Assembly: GCA_020722565.1 (NCBI GenBank)
Contig: DYKO01000023.1
Location: 1-42,627, forward strand
Source: Rikenella microfusus
GTDB taxonomy: Bacteria > Bacteroidota > Bacteroidia > Bacteroidales > Tenuifilaceae
Direction of reading: 5' to 3'
DNA length: 42,627 nucleotides
Position numbers and translations under genes: made by a program. Shown here one piece after another: positions 1 through 8,207 of this stretch. Position 1 is the stretch's first letter. The number at the start of each line of letters is the position of its first letter. A model generated the notes under the pieces. That model had not been told where the DNA came from. It was given only the letters and a program-made list of their open reading frames with translations, and ran no database searches.

Positions 1-825
1 ATTTTCGGGTTCGAGCCACGAGGGTTTGTTTTTATTCCAATCGCTCTGCCAATAAAAACGATAATCTTCAGCTTCACCTATGCTCATATAACAGATTACA
101 AGCCGTTTCCCTCCGTTATGTTTTGTTTTTAGTTGTCCGATTTCGCTATATATATAGGCTTCCTTGTTATGGAATAGATCCATAATTACCACATCGTAAT
201 TAGTTTGCGAAACTGCATTAATGAAGTCTTGTTTTGTAGCAAAATTTTCAGAATTTATCAAGTATAAAAAGTTTTTAGTTTCTGAAATATTTGTTATATC
301 GTTGTTATTTTCATTAAATGGGTGGACAGGATAATCGGGAATATCCCTAAGATTACGGTCATCGGCTGCAAAAGAAATAAATCCATGGTTTAGATTTTGT
401 ATGTATGAATTATCCATTTTGTCATGCGATGAGCAGTAGTCAACTGTTAACACTTCTACACCATTTTGCTCGCAAACATTGCACAAACTGAGCAAATATT
501 CATTTTCTGTTTTTGGCGTAGGCTCGTTATCGCCTGTATAACCATAAAAAAGGTCTTCTCTTCCCGTTGCATTTATGCTTTGCAAATAGGCGGTTTGCAG
601 TGTCCCATCAGCATATCCTGTGTTGGTAATCAGTTCTTGTCCGTTTTGAGGGATGACAATAAAATCGGTATCAAATCTGCGAGCGTAATCGCCTATTTCC
701 ATCACAAAATTTCTCATTTCTTGTCTGAAATCAATATTTAATGAATAATCAACAACACTTTCTTTTTTGCACGCAAATAATGTTGCGATTGTCACTATTA
801 TTATCAAAATCTTTGCTTTTTTCAT
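1..825 (-). CDS. GH114/TM1410-like lipoprotein, partial (C-terminus beyond left edge)
   Basis: The minus strand stays open from an ATG at 825 to base 1 (275 codons), so the C-terminus is missing. The N-terminus is a lipoprotein signal: a basic start, a hydrophobic stretch and a lipobox LFAC with Cys19. Two segments are typical of the TM1410/glycoside hydrolase 114-like family (annotated as endo-alpha-1,4-polygalactosaminidase-like or 'cysteinyl-tRNA synthetase-related'): FIVIPQNGQEL at residues 55-65 and CYMSIGEAEDYRFYW at 245-259. The family has a TIM-barrel fold and is thought to act on galactosamine-containing exopolysaccharide; activity here is inferred only from family. An in-frame ATG at 834 is an alternative start, but 825 gives the cleaner signal peptide. 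The gene looks monocistronic and sits at the outer end of an AT-rich accessory block. Confidence 0.82.
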   Translation of the reverse strand, partial: MKKAKILIIIVTIATLFACKKESVVDYSLNIDFRQEMRNFVMEIGDYARRFDTDFIVIPQNGQELITNTGYADGTLQTAYLQSINATGREDLFYGYTGDNEPTPKTENEYLLSLCNVCEQNGVEVLTVDYCSSHDKMDNSYIQNLNHGFISFAADDRNLRDIPDYPVHPFNENNNDITNISETKNFLYLINSENFATKQDFINAVSQTNYDVVIMDLFHNKEAYIYSEIGQLKTKHNGGKRLVICYMSIGEAEDYRFYWQSDWNKNKPSWLEPEN

Positions 826-963
826 GTTTACCATTTTTGAGGCTAATTCGTTTATATATAAGTTAAAACCACACAATCATAATTTGAAGTTTTATGCATG
901 GTTTCAGCAGTATAAATTTCAAAAATAAAAATACAGAGCCTATATAAAACATCAAAAGATAGT

Positions 964-1080
964 TTATTTTAATTTTTTTCTTATGCGATAGATAATGTAG
1001 CGCCATAAATCATCAAATAATACTAAAATTTGTAGGTTGGTATCATCTGCCGGATGTCTTTTATGTTTGTGCAGGGGGGG
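964..1080 (-). pseudogene. Possible C-terminal gene remnant
   Basis: About 37 minus-strand codons without a stop read like a protein C-terminus (LFDDLWRYIIYRIRKKLK, then TAA at 964-966). There is no start codon, and the reading passes back through a run of seven C (1074-1080 on the plus strand) into a frame different from the upstream 1092-1907 gene. It may be debris of a lost gene or chance. The rest of the 835-1091 gap shows nothing. Confidence 0.25.
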
Positions 1081-1091
1081 AAATGTTATCT

Positions 1092-1907
1092 TTATTTCAA
1101 TGCAAGCCTTACTTTCTTTAAAACTAAATCTATTTTTTCAAAGAGTGATAAATCTTGCGCTTTATAGTCAACAATTAATTCTCTTGCATAAGCCTTAGCA
1201 TCTGACTTTATGTAATGTTTTATTGCTTTTTTGTACACTTTATTTATGTTTTTACCTTCAATCACATTAAAGATGGGTTGAGAATAGTTTTCTCCCGGAT
1301 GAATTATTTTGTCCTTTAACTTTTCATTAGCCCCAATAATAGTGAGAAACTCCCAGTGCTGATACCATATAGGAATTTTATCACTCTTATTTCTTAAAAT
1401 AAGGCCAATATTATATATAGTTTGAGTTAGCTGCTTGAAATGAAGCTCTGTTGATAATTCAAGTAGTAAGATAATACGATCGGTGAAATTTGTTGGAATA
1501 CTTTGACTCATAGTTCTATCCCAATATTTTTTTAAGTCATTTTGATCTAAATTTATTGAATAGGCTAATTCTTTAAAGTTATTTATTTGAACATTAGAAA
1601 GAGAATCGTTGGGGAATAAACACCTTTGAGCCAAATAATAAAAGAAGGCATACTCTTTTTGTTCGATTATTTTGTAGCTATTTGCTAAATCATTATAAAA
1701 ATATGATGAATAAGCATCGGTTTCAGAATCAATGAGGCCATAGGCAACGGGTGTTGCATTTTTCAAATTATCTTTTATTAGGCTACGATTTTGCTGACTA
1801 TTTATTAATTTTAAATAGAGATACTCTGTTTTGGTAGTAAATTGTCCAGCTACGTGCAGGTAAAATACACTTGAAAAAAGTGTAATAATTATTTTGATTG
1901 ATTTCAT
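1092..1907 (-). CDS. Secreted protein of unknown function
   Basis: Not recognised. The frame is open back to 1937, but the ATG at 1905-1907 places the signal peptide at the N-terminus (MKSIKIIITLFSSVFYLHVAGQ, likely cut after VAG), so I prefer it. The mature part, about 250 residues, is charged, Tyr- and Lys-rich and probably helical, with no CxxC, zinc or sorting motif visible. It has no C-terminal beta-strand signature, so a soluble periplasmic protein is more likely than an outer-membrane barrel. It lies alone between the GH114-like lipoprotein and another secreted protein on the same strand. The flanks contain short gene fragments, which suggests a region with gene turnover. Confidence 0.6.
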   Translation of the reverse strand: MKSIKIIITLFSSVFYLHVAGQFTTKTEYLYLKLINSQQNRSLIKDNLKNATPVAYGLIDSETDAYSSYFYNDLANSYKIIEQKEYAFFYYLAQRCLFPNDSLSNVQINNFKELAYSINLDQNDLKKYWDRTMSQSIPTNFTDRIILLLELSTELHFKQLTQTIYNIGLILRNKSDKIPIWYQHWEFLTIIGANEKLKDKIIHPGENYSQPIFNVIEGKNINKVYKKAIKHYIKSDAKAYARELIVDYKAQDLSLFEKIDLVLKKVRLALK

Positions 1908-1970
1908 TCGTACAAAAGTTTTAACATTATTAATCATTACTTATAAACTATGTTTTTCACCTAAACACAC

Positions 1971-2053
1971 ACTAAGGCACGTATGAACTCCGAATGACTC
2001 TCCGTAGCCAAACACTCGTATTCCCCTCCAAACTTGTAACAGCACTCGGTTGT
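1971..2053 (-). pseudogene. Short protein-like remnant (27 codons)
   Basis: The minus strand reads YKFGGEYECLATESHSEF and then a hydrophobic end before TAG at 1971-1973. There is no start codon; stop codons precede it. The segment is visibly richer in GC than the surrounding AT-rich spacer. It may be the tail of a lost gene. The open length is short enough to be chance. Confidence 0.2.
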
Positions 2054-2096
2054 TCATCAGTGTATGAGTAATTTACCTTACATAGGTGTTTCATAG

Positions 2097-2648
2097 CTAA
2101 AATTTATAGGTTAAAGATAAGCTTGGTGTCAAACTATTGTTATTATTGCTCATGCTATTCATTTGTAATTTAATACTGTACTTGTAACGAATATTCTCTT
2201 GTTTTTTTTCAAGTCGATATTTCCCATGAATCCAGTCAAATAAATAGGAAGATACAATAAGCGTTAATGATGAATAAAAGAGAATTTTATCTGTATTATG
2301 CTCGGAACCCAGGATATCATTTACATTTAATCCTTTTCTATCCATATTATAGTAGTTTAGGGCAAGCCCCGAGAATCCAAGTAAACGGGCTCCAAGTATC
2401 CCATACCCGGTAGCAATGTCTCTGGCTTTGAAATGGACATATCCGGGCACAATGGCGCTGTACAACATGTCCATCATCCTTACATCCCTTGATAGAATTT
2501 GATATTCATCAAAAAGGGTATTTTCATATACTTTTGGCATCTTAATATTATCATCCTTGAGCCTTGGATAAATATCAAAATCCTGGGCTTCTGCAATATT
2601 GCCTATGATAAACAGTAGTAAAGTAAATATTATGTTTCTTTTTGCCAT
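2097..2648 (-). CDS. Small secreted/membrane protein, weakly DUF5683-like
   Basis: 183 residues with a signal peptide (MAKRNIIFTLLLFIIGNIAEAQ, likely cut after AEA). Residues 63-90 (SAIVPGYVHFKARDIATGYGILGARLLG) recall the 'PG-x-G...KG' signature of Bacteroidota DUF5683-type membrane proteins, followed by another hydrophobic segment at about 123-140. The C-terminus SLTPSLSLTYKF ends in Phe with alternating residues, as outer-membrane proteins do. Exact function is unknown and the family match is tentative. It is on the same strand as its neighbours, with spacers of about 160-190 bp, so co-transcription is not obvious. Confidence 0.6.
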   Translation of the reverse strand: MAKRNIIFTLLLFIIGNIAEAQDFDIYPRLKDDNIKMPKVYENTLFDEYQILSRDVRMMDMLYSAIVPGYVHFKARDIATGYGILGARLLGFSGLALNYYNMDRKGLNVNDILGSEHNTDKILFYSSLTLIVSSYLFDWIHGKYRLEKKQENIRYKYSIKLQMNSMSNNNNSLTPSLSLTYKF

Positions 2649-2814
2649 TGTATTACTAATTTAATAATTTAAACAAATGAATAATGACAAGTGGATTCAA
2701 TGAGAAATAGCATGTAGCATAGCCTGTAAATTAAAAATTTACAAACATTGATATTAAAAATTTTAATTTGCTCTTAAAAAATATTTAGGTGTTTCATTCT
2801 CTTAATTAAAATTA

Positions 2815-3927
2815 TTATAACAAGAAACCTAAAGATAAATCAATGTTTTTGTAATATGAATATGTGTATTTAATCCCTGTAAAAAATTTTTTATGTTTGT
2901 AATATACACCAAAATCTAATGATATTCTATTAAAATCTCTGGTGTACTGAAATGGATCTTCAATGTCCTCTACAATTACTTGAAAATTATTTGTGGGATC
3001 AGTGCTATAAATAGGGTATTTACCAACCATATCTACCTTTGAATTTGTTATATTATAACCGCTACCCAATGCGAATGAAAAGTTTTGTAATTGTTTAACA
3101 AGAATCAATCTAAATGGTATGCTTACGGTGTGTATCCTTAATTCCTGATTATCATATGGTCCGTTATCGCTTGTGGGTGAAAATGTTAAGCTATTCTCGT
3201 TAGGTTTAATATCAATGTAATAGGTGATCCTATTATAGTTATATCCTCCTGAAATATAAATATCAAGCCAAAAATCCGACATAAACCTCAACGATGTTTC
3301 TAAGTTATGTTGCAGATTTATTCCAATGTTAAAAAGGCCCAACGATTTGCTTGAAATCTTTAGTGGAGGCAGCATTTTAATATTTAATAAATTGCCTTGT
3401 TTTTCTAAAAACATATTTAAAACAGGAAAAGGAATAGTAGTGTTATTTTTGCCTTTTGGAGAATTAAGAGTAAGTATGGGTTTTTCTGTATAGAAAGGAT
3501 AAGTATTTGATGGAACACGGTATTTATCTTTTGTTTGCAATTCAATGGTACTCTCATTCCCAGAAATTGTTTGGGCAATGGTTTTGTTTGGGTCTTTTGC
3601 CTCAAATTCTGTTAAATTTAAATCTGAAACATCATAAGTATAGTCATCGGAGCTAACAAGCGAGGCGGTTAAATTGAAGCTTAACCCAAAGTTAAGGTTC
3701 GAAGCAGCGTTTGATTTGAATAGGATCATATCATTGTTTGTCCCGTTAAAGCACATCCCTTTTTCTACTGGCAGCAAATAGGCTGAAATGATTTTTACTG
3801 CATCTTCCTTCCCCCCTTTAATAAAGTTCCCAACGCTAGAGATTTGGGAAAACAATTGGCCATAACCAAAAAATACTAAAATTAATGGGAAAACTGTTTT
3901 TCTGGTAAACTTTAACTCAGTGTTCAT
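2815..3927 (-). CDS. Outer-membrane beta-barrel-like protein (DUF6588-like)
   Basis: 370 residues. The signal peptide follows a basic N-terminus (hydrophobic segment at about 12-27, ending in FSQ). After it comes ISSVGNFIKGGKEDAVKIISAYLLPVEKGMCFNGTNND, which resembles the start of the DUF6588 family: a helix followed by a Gly-rich turn into the barrel. From about residue 180 the chain alternates polar and aromatic residues in repeated strands (GINLQHNLETSLRF, LDIYISGGYNYNRITYYI, SFALGSGYNITNS, YYKHKKFFTGIKYTYSYYKN) and ends in Leu-Leu. This supports an outer-membrane barrel. The substrate or role is unknown. It appears to be a single-gene unit next to a decayed gene. Confidence 0.6.
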   Translation of the reverse strand: MNTELKFTRKTVFPLILVFFGYGQLFSQISSVGNFIKGGKEDAVKIISAYLLPVEKGMCFNGTNNDMILFKSNAASNLNFGLSFNLTASLVSSDDYTYDVSDLNLTEFEAKDPNKTIAQTISGNESTIELQTKDKYRVPSNTYPFYTEKPILTLNSPKGKNNTTIPFPVLNMFLEKQGNLLNIKMLPPLKISSKSLGLFNIGINLQHNLETSLRFMSDFWLDIYISGGYNYNRITYYIDIKPNENSLTFSPTSDNGPYDNQELRIHTVSIPFRLILVKQLQNFSFALGSGYNITNSKVDMVGKYPIYSTDPTNNFQVIVEDIEDPFQYTRDFNRISLDFGVYYKHKKFFTGIKYTYSYYKNIDLSLGFLL

Positions 3928-4066
3928 GGCAATTTATATTTTTGATTAGACAATGCTGTGTAGTTTAAACCACAAGACAACCTTTTTTAACGAATTTTAC
4001 ATAAAAAAGTTCATTTGGAATAAAAACTTTTTTATTTACATTTAAAACGATTGTTAACTATGTTCT

Positions 4067-4696
4067 TTATGGCTCCTTGCATATCTTCCATGTATGTGCT
4101 CTAATCGAAGAACCTTTTGAATGATTTACTTGAATTATACCATTCAAATTTTCTTTAGCCCCTTTCCCAATAGCAGTAGGTTTATAAAAATAGTAATGCA
4201 CATCCAGCTCTTTACGAAGGTTTCAATGTTTGGAGAGCTCTTTCCCATTAATAGCATTAATTAATAGTATTATTGATGATATTCTAGAATGGCTTTAGTA
4301 CTTCAGCTATTATTTGAGGCGTTTCATATGTATTTTTACAATTAGATTCAATAGTGCCACATAAATTTTGAAAAAAGTAGTGTTATGTTCAAAATGGTTT
4401 TGCTGTGCTGATTTTCATACCCAATGGCGTAAGTTTATTTGCAAAAAATTGGTAACGACAAGAGAAATGGTAAGACGAATAATTTTTGTTGGAAGGTTGA
4501 ACTTTTGGCTTAACTTTTAAGGATGTGTTTCCCATTGACTCTACAGTCAATCGTTATTTTAACGCCATATTGAATTGATATGTGTTTCCCCTAATCCCAA
4601 CGGGAAAGGGCATATCGCAGGCAAATAAAACTTTTTCAGTGTTAGCCAAATTAAATTTAATAGGAATATCCCTGATAAGTATGTTAGATGTTTACC
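4067..4696 (-). pseudogene. Decayed minus-strand gene with stops and frameshifts
   Basis: The 3928-4854 gap (927 bp) has no intact gene but contains protein-like segments on the minus strand in more than one frame. Upstream, about 4560-4690 reads LIRDIPIKFNLANTEKVL and continues to FNMALK and a stop; the same frame then reads on to about 4400. Downstream, in a different frame, 4067-4222 is open for about 50 codons (DVHYYFYKPTAIGKGAKEN ... AHTWKICKEP) and ends in TAA at 4067-4069. The simplest reading is one gene with stops and at least one frameshift, lacking its N-terminus. The family is not recognised. Confidence 0.5.
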
Positions 4697-4811
4697 GAAA
4701 TATTAAATGTACACTACATAGTTATTTTGAGTTTAAATGTCCGCCATGTGGGGGTTAGTCTCTAAAGTTTCACAAACAGCTAACAACAATAAACGCATTC
4801 TGCCATTCATC

Positions 4812-4846
4812 AGCTAAATAAGAAACCCGCCTATGCTGGGCGGGTT
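4812..4846 (-). terminator. Intrinsic terminator of the RNase G operon
   Basis: A perfect 8-bp GC-rich stem (AACCCGCC at 4824-4831 with GGCGGGTT at 4839-4846) and a 7-nt loop. On the minus strand it is followed by a T-rich tail (TCTTATTTAG). It lies 8 bp past the RNase G stop codon, as expected for the 3' end of the HU/mini-protein/RNase G unit. Confidence 0.85.
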
Positions 4847-4854
4847 GTGGTTGG

Positions 4855-6405
4855 CTAAAGTTCTATCTCGTTATCGTTTTTGTCAAAAAAATGGTACTCC
4901 AGAAAGTGGTACGACGACATGGGTAACAGATTTACGGAACACTTGTACTTTATGGCCCATTTAAATCGTTTTGAGAAAAATCCCTTTTTCAGGAAAGCTG
5001 CAATGTAGGGGTGCAGCTTAATAGTAACAGAGCGAAGCTTATTGTTTTGGCTAATAATAGAGAGCTGATTTTCAATTTGTTCATCGAGTAGTATGGTTGC
5101 CGTTACCTTGCCGCTTCCGTTGCATACCGGGCATTTTTCGCTGGTGTCGATGTGCATTTCGGGTCGTACGCGCTGGCGAGTAATTTGCATAAGTCCAAAC
5201 TTGGTAAGCGGCAGAATATTGTGCTTGGCGCGGTCACGACTCATTAGCTCTTTCATTTTTTCAAAGAGCATCTGTTTGTTTTCGTTGCTGTGCATGTCAA
5301 TGAAATCGATCACAATGATTCCGCCCATATCGCGGAGCCTGAGCTGACGAGCAATTTCATCGGCTGCAGCCAGATTAACCTCAAGGGCATTGGTTTCCTG
5401 ATCGTTCGTAGATTTTGAGCGATTACCGCTATTTACGTCAATTACGTGTAGCGCTTCGGTGTGCTCAATAATCAAGTATGCACCGCTTTTAATGGAAACG
5501 GTTCGGCCAAATAGCGATTTAATCTGTTTTTCTACGCCAAACTGGTCGAAAATGGGCACATTTCCCTCGTAAAACTTAACAATTTTTTCTTTTTCAGGAG
5601 CAATGGTTTCAATGTATTCGCGGATTTCGTTGTAAACGTTCTCATCGTTAACATGTATGCTATTGAATGAGCCGTTTAGCATGTCGCGTAGTATGGCCGA
5701 TGTGCGTTTAATTTCACTGGTTAATAGGGCAGGGTAACCCGGGTTTTTCAACTTTTCGACGGTAGTTTCCCAACGTTTGATAAGACTGCGGAGCTCGGCA
5801 TCGAGTACCGCTACCTTTTTACCTTCGGCGGCGGTGCGCACAATAACCCCAAAGTTCTTGGGTATTATGCTTTCCATCAGTCTTTTAAGTCGCTTGCGCT
5901 CCTCGGGTGAAGTAATTTTTTGCGAAATGGAAACCTTATCGTTAAAGGGAACCAGAACAAGATTTCTTCCGGCTATCGATATTTCAGATGTTAACCGGGG
6001 GCCTTTGGTCGAAATGGGCTCTTTAGCAATCTGAACCATTACCGGTTGTCCCGAAGAGAGCACATCGTTGATTTTCCCCCCCTTATCGATATCGGCAAGC
6101 ATGCCGAACTTTGAAACGGGTATGGTTTTCCCCTTCCGCGAGTAGTGTTCCTGAAGATATTTCTGGAGTGTTTTAAACTGAGGGCCCAGATCGAGGTAGT
6201 GTAAAAACGCATCCTTTTCGTAGCCTACATCTACGAATGCAGCGTTTAATCCGGGCATAATTTTTTTAACCTTACCGAGATAGATGTCGCCAACCGAGAA
6301 CTGTACGTTGCTTTTCTCCTTGTTGAGCTCTACTAGCTGCTTGTTTTCTAGTAGAGCTATGGCAACCTCAGTCTCACGAACATCAATAATTAGCTCGGTA
6401 TTCAC
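4855..6405 (-). CDS. rng: Ribonuclease G (Rne/Rng family)
   Basis: 516 residues, RNase G length, without the long C-terminal scaffold of E. coli RNase E. It is an endoribonuclease that cuts single-stranded AU-rich RNA and helps mature rRNA and decay mRNA. The S1 domain is at about residues 35-130 (VGDIYLGKVKKIMPGLNAAFVDVG), with the RNase H-like and DNase I-like regions following. Motifs seen are HVIDVNSG with its Asp, IVIDFIDM with its two Asp (the Mg2+ site), and CPVCNGSG (CxxC, the zinc link of the dimer). The start is an ATG preceded by AT-rich sequence. It is the third gene after HU and a 30-residue basic protein. Its leader can form two overlapping hairpins, which could control its own expression as the E. 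coli rne leader does. Confidence 0.95.
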   Translation of the reverse strand: MNTELIIDVRETEVAIALLENKQLVELNKEKSNVQFSVGDIYLGKVKKIMPGLNAAFVDVGYEKDAFLHYLDLGPQFKTLQKYLQEHYSRKGKTIPVSKFGMLADIDKGGKINDVLSSGQPVMVQIAKEPISTKGPRLTSEISIAGRNLVLVPFNDKVSISQKITSPEERKRLKRLMESIIPKNFGVIVRTAAEGKKVAVLDAELRSLIKRWETTVEKLKNPGYPALLTSEIKRTSAILRDMLNGSFNSIHVNDENVYNEIREYIETIAPEKEKIVKFYEGNVPIFDQFGVEKQIKSLFGRTVSIKSGAYLIIEHTEALHVIDVNSGNRSKSTNDQETNALEVNLAAADEIARQLRLRDMGGIIVIDFIDMHSNENKQMLFEKMKELMSRDRAKHNILPLTKFGLMQITRQRVRPEMHIDTSEKCPVCNGSGKVTATILLDEQIENQLSIISQNNKLRSVTIKLHPYIAAFLKKGFFSKRFKWAIKYKCSVNLLPMSSYHFLEYHFFDKNDNEIEL

Positions 6406-6430
6406 TGTGTTTAAAATTTGTTGGTTTATT

Positions 6431-6480
6431 GTTGCGTTTTAAACAACGCAACCTAAAGCACTTATGGGTACTTTAGGTTG
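6431..6480 (-). promoter_or_regulatory. Two overlapping hairpins in the RNase G leader
   Basis: In minus-strand order the first hairpin pairs 6471-6480 with 6449-6458 (10 bp, perfect, CAACCTAAAG arm, 12-nt loop). The second pairs 6445-6452 with 6431-6438 (8 bp, perfect, GTTGCGTT arm, 6-nt loop). They share bases 6449-6452, so both cannot form fully at once. No T-run follows the second, so a plain terminator is unlikely. It lies between the mini-protein stop and the RNase G start codon. Confidence 0.5.
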
Positions 6481-6514
6481 ACAATTGCTACTTATTGATT
6501 AGCAGACAGTTGTG

Positions 6515-6607
6515 CTACTTTTTCTTTTTATGACGATTCTTACGTAGTCTTTTTTTACGTTTGTGGGTGGCCATTTTATGCCTTTTTCTCTTCTTTCCGC
6601 TTGGCAT
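6515..6607 (-). CDS. 30-residue very basic ribosome-associated protein (AURKAIP1/COX24-like)
   Basis: ATG at 6605-6607, TAG at 6515-6517. The product begins MPSGKKRKRHKMATHKRKKR and ends RHKKKK; more than half the residues are Lys, Arg or His. I recognise it as the small Bacteroidota protein annotated as 'AURKAIP1/COX24 domain-containing', related to the C-terminal motif of mitochondrial ribosomal protein mS38. A ribosomal role is therefore likely, though this is inference from the family. It lies 34 bp after HU and ahead of RNase G on the same strand. It is short enough to be missed by many gene finders. Confidence 0.85.
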   Translation of the reverse strand: MPSGKKRKRHKMATHKRKKRLRKNRHKKKK

Positions 6608-6641
6608 TGTAGTAAGTTTTAAAAGTTAATGATAGAAAAAA

Positions 6642-6929
6642 TTATTTTTTAACGTGGTTTTTAACCTTGTTAACGAACGATTTGGCAGGTTTGAAAGCCG
6701 GAATAAAATGTTCTGGAATGATAAGTGTGGTGTTTTTAGAAATGTTACGGGCGGTCTTTTTGGCGCGCTTCTTTACGATGAAACTGCCGAAACCTCTCAG
6801 ATATACGTTCTTTTCCTTTACAAGAGAATCTTTCACGGTTTCCATGAAAGCTTCTATTGTTTTTTGAACTGCTACTTTCTCGATTCCAGTGTTTTTGGAA
6901 ATCTCGTTTACGATATCAGCCTTTGTCAT
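6642..6929 (-). CDS. hup: HU-family DNA-binding protein
   Basis: 95 residues, normal HU length. HU is a dimeric nucleoid protein that bends and compacts DNA. Features are an N-terminal helix pair (MTKADIVNEISKNTGIEK), the hallmark RGFGSF at residues 45-50, and a beta-arm region with ARNISKNTTLIIPEHFIPAFKPAK; IPEH is the Bacteroidota variant around the arm-tip proline, and FKPAK closes the fold. The C-terminus is Lys-rich. It is the first gene of the HU/mini-protein/RNase G unit and is transcribed divergently from mutY. A -7 promoter element lies about 55 bp upstream. Confidence 0.95.
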   Translation of the reverse strand: MTKADIVNEISKNTGIEKVAVQKTIEAFMETVKDSLVKEKNVYLRGFGSFIVKKRAKKTARNISKNTTLIIPEHFIPAFKPAKSFVNKVKNHVKK

Positions 6930-6984
6930 GTTTAAAAATCTTTAGTTATCAATAAATTAGACAATTTTCTGAAATTTTGGACTG

Positions 6985-6992
6985 CAAATATA
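6985..6992 (-). promoter_or_regulatory. Candidate -7 element for HU
   Basis: The minus strand reads TATATTTG, matching the Bacteroidota -7 consensus TAnnTTTG. It lies 56 bp upstream of the HU start in the HU/mutY divergent region. No TTTG sits about 19 nt farther upstream, so the -33 half is weak. Confidence 0.45.
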
Positions 6993-7066
6993 AATGATTT
7001 GTATCGATTAATGAAATGCTTAAGGTTAAATTTGACGAGAAAAAATTTTTCTTTTGTTTTGATACT

Positions 7067-8143
7067 ATGGATTTTAGTTCTATTTTGCTGAAGTGGTATG
7101 CCAGCAATGCCCGTGAGTTACCCTGGCGCAACACAACCGATCCCTACAGTATTTGGGTATCTGAGGTGATCCTTCAGCAAACACGTGTGGCGCAGGGATT
7201 GCCATATTACTACCGTTTTATGGAGCGTTTTCCAACCCTTCAAGTGTTGGCCAACGCCCCCCTTGATGATGTGATGAGGGTTTGGCAGGGTTTAGGCTAC
7301 TACACCAGAGCCCGTAATCTTTATTATGGTGCCCGTCAGGTTATGGATGAGTTTGGGGGACGATTACCCAGTACCTACCTGCAGCTTCTAAAGATAAAGG
7401 GTTTGGGCCCATACTCGGCTGCAGCAGTTGCTTCGTTTGCCTTTGGAGAACCCGTTCCTGCAGTCGATGGTAATGTGTTCAGAATTCTTGCGCGGCTATT
7501 TGGTGTTTTCACGCCAATCGATTCTCAAGCTGCCCGAAGGGAGTTTTTTAACTTGGCCCAGGAACTTATTCCTCATGATAATCCGGGTGCTTTCAACCAG
7601 GCTATCATCGACTATGGGGCGCTACAGTGTACCCCTAAGTCGCCGCAATGTTCAATCTGTCCCTTTTCAGAATTCTGTTACGCTTTTCAGAATAACCTTG
7701 TAAATTCGCTGCCCATAAAGGGGAAAAGAATTATTCCCCGCGATCGTTTCTTCTACTATTTTATGATATCGCATCAGGGGGATACCTTTATTAAAAAACG
7801 TACCAACCGTGATATATGGCACTCGCTCTATGAGTTTCCAATGGTTGAACAATCTAAATTGCTGAATAGCGAAGAACTTGTGAAAATGATCTCTGGTGTT
7901 GAACTTTTTCAAGGTGCTGAGGTTGTGGTACTACATGTATCCGATGTGATTAAGCATAAGTTGAGCCATTTGAACATTTGGGCTACCTTTATAATTCTTG
8001 AAATTGACAAACCTCCCTACATCCTTTTAAGCAATTATATTAAATTGTCGGTAAATCAGCTACACAATTATTCGCTTCCCCGTTTAATCGATAGCTATAT
8101 GGCTGCCGAGCCAGTTGAACAGTACTTTATCAAACAAAAATAA
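7067..8143 (+). CDS. mutY: A/G-specific adenine glycosylase MutY
   Basis: Removes adenine mispaired with 8-oxoguanine, in the base-excision GO system. The frame is open from 7016, but the ATG at 7067 gives MDFSSILLKWYASNARELPWR, the usual MutY N-terminus, so 358 residues. Seen: SEVILQQT with catalytic Glu33; the helix-hairpin-helix LKIKGLGPYSAAAV; VDGN with the conserved Asp; and the 4Fe-4S loop C-x6-C-x2-C-x5-C (CTPKSPQCSICPFSEFC). The C-terminal third is a NUDIX-like 8-oxoG recognition domain (from FFYYFMISHQGDTFIKKR on). It is divergent from HU and followed 64 bp later by ssb; mutY-ssb-gldE-gldD is, from memory, a common Bacteroidota order. Confidence 0.95.
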   Translation: MDFSSILLKWYASNARELPWRNTTDPYSIWVSEVILQQTRVAQGLPYYYRFMERFPTLQVLANAPLDDVMRVWQGLGYYTRARNLYYGARQVMDEFGGRLPSTYLQLLKIKGLGPYSAAAVASFAFGEPVPAVDGNVFRILARLFGVFTPIDSQAARREFFNLAQELIPHDNPGAFNQAIIDYGALQCTPKSPQCSICPFSEFCYAFQNNLVNSLPIKGKRIIPRDRFFYYFMISHQGDTFIKKRTNRDIWHSLYEFPMVEQSKLLNSEELVKMISGVELFQGAEVVVLHVSDVIKHKLSHLNIWATFIILEIDKPPYILLSNYIKLSVNQLHNYSLPRLIDSYMAAEPVEQYFIKQK

Positions 8144-8146
8144 TAA

Positions 8147-8178
8147 TTTGACAACTATTAAAATATCTTGTAACTTGT
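8147..8178 (+). promoter_or_regulatory. Candidate ssb promoter
   Basis: TTTG at 8147-8150, a 20-nt spacer, then TAACTTGT at 8171-8178, an imperfect match to TAnnTTTG. The position is right, 30 bp before the ssb ATG and just past the mutY stop codon. Confidence 0.35.
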
Positions 8179-8207
8179 GTTTATAAACCCTAAAGTAAAA
8201 TAAAACT

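Noticed and set aside
466-741. 91-codon plus-strand frame near the left edge
   Set aside because: It is antisense to the GH114-like lipoprotein, which runs open from 825 to the edge with a signal peptide and family motifs.
7016-7066. Longer N-terminus for MutY
   Set aside because: The extra 17 residues (Lys/Phe-rich) are not part of the MutY family; the ATG at 7067 gives the conserved start.
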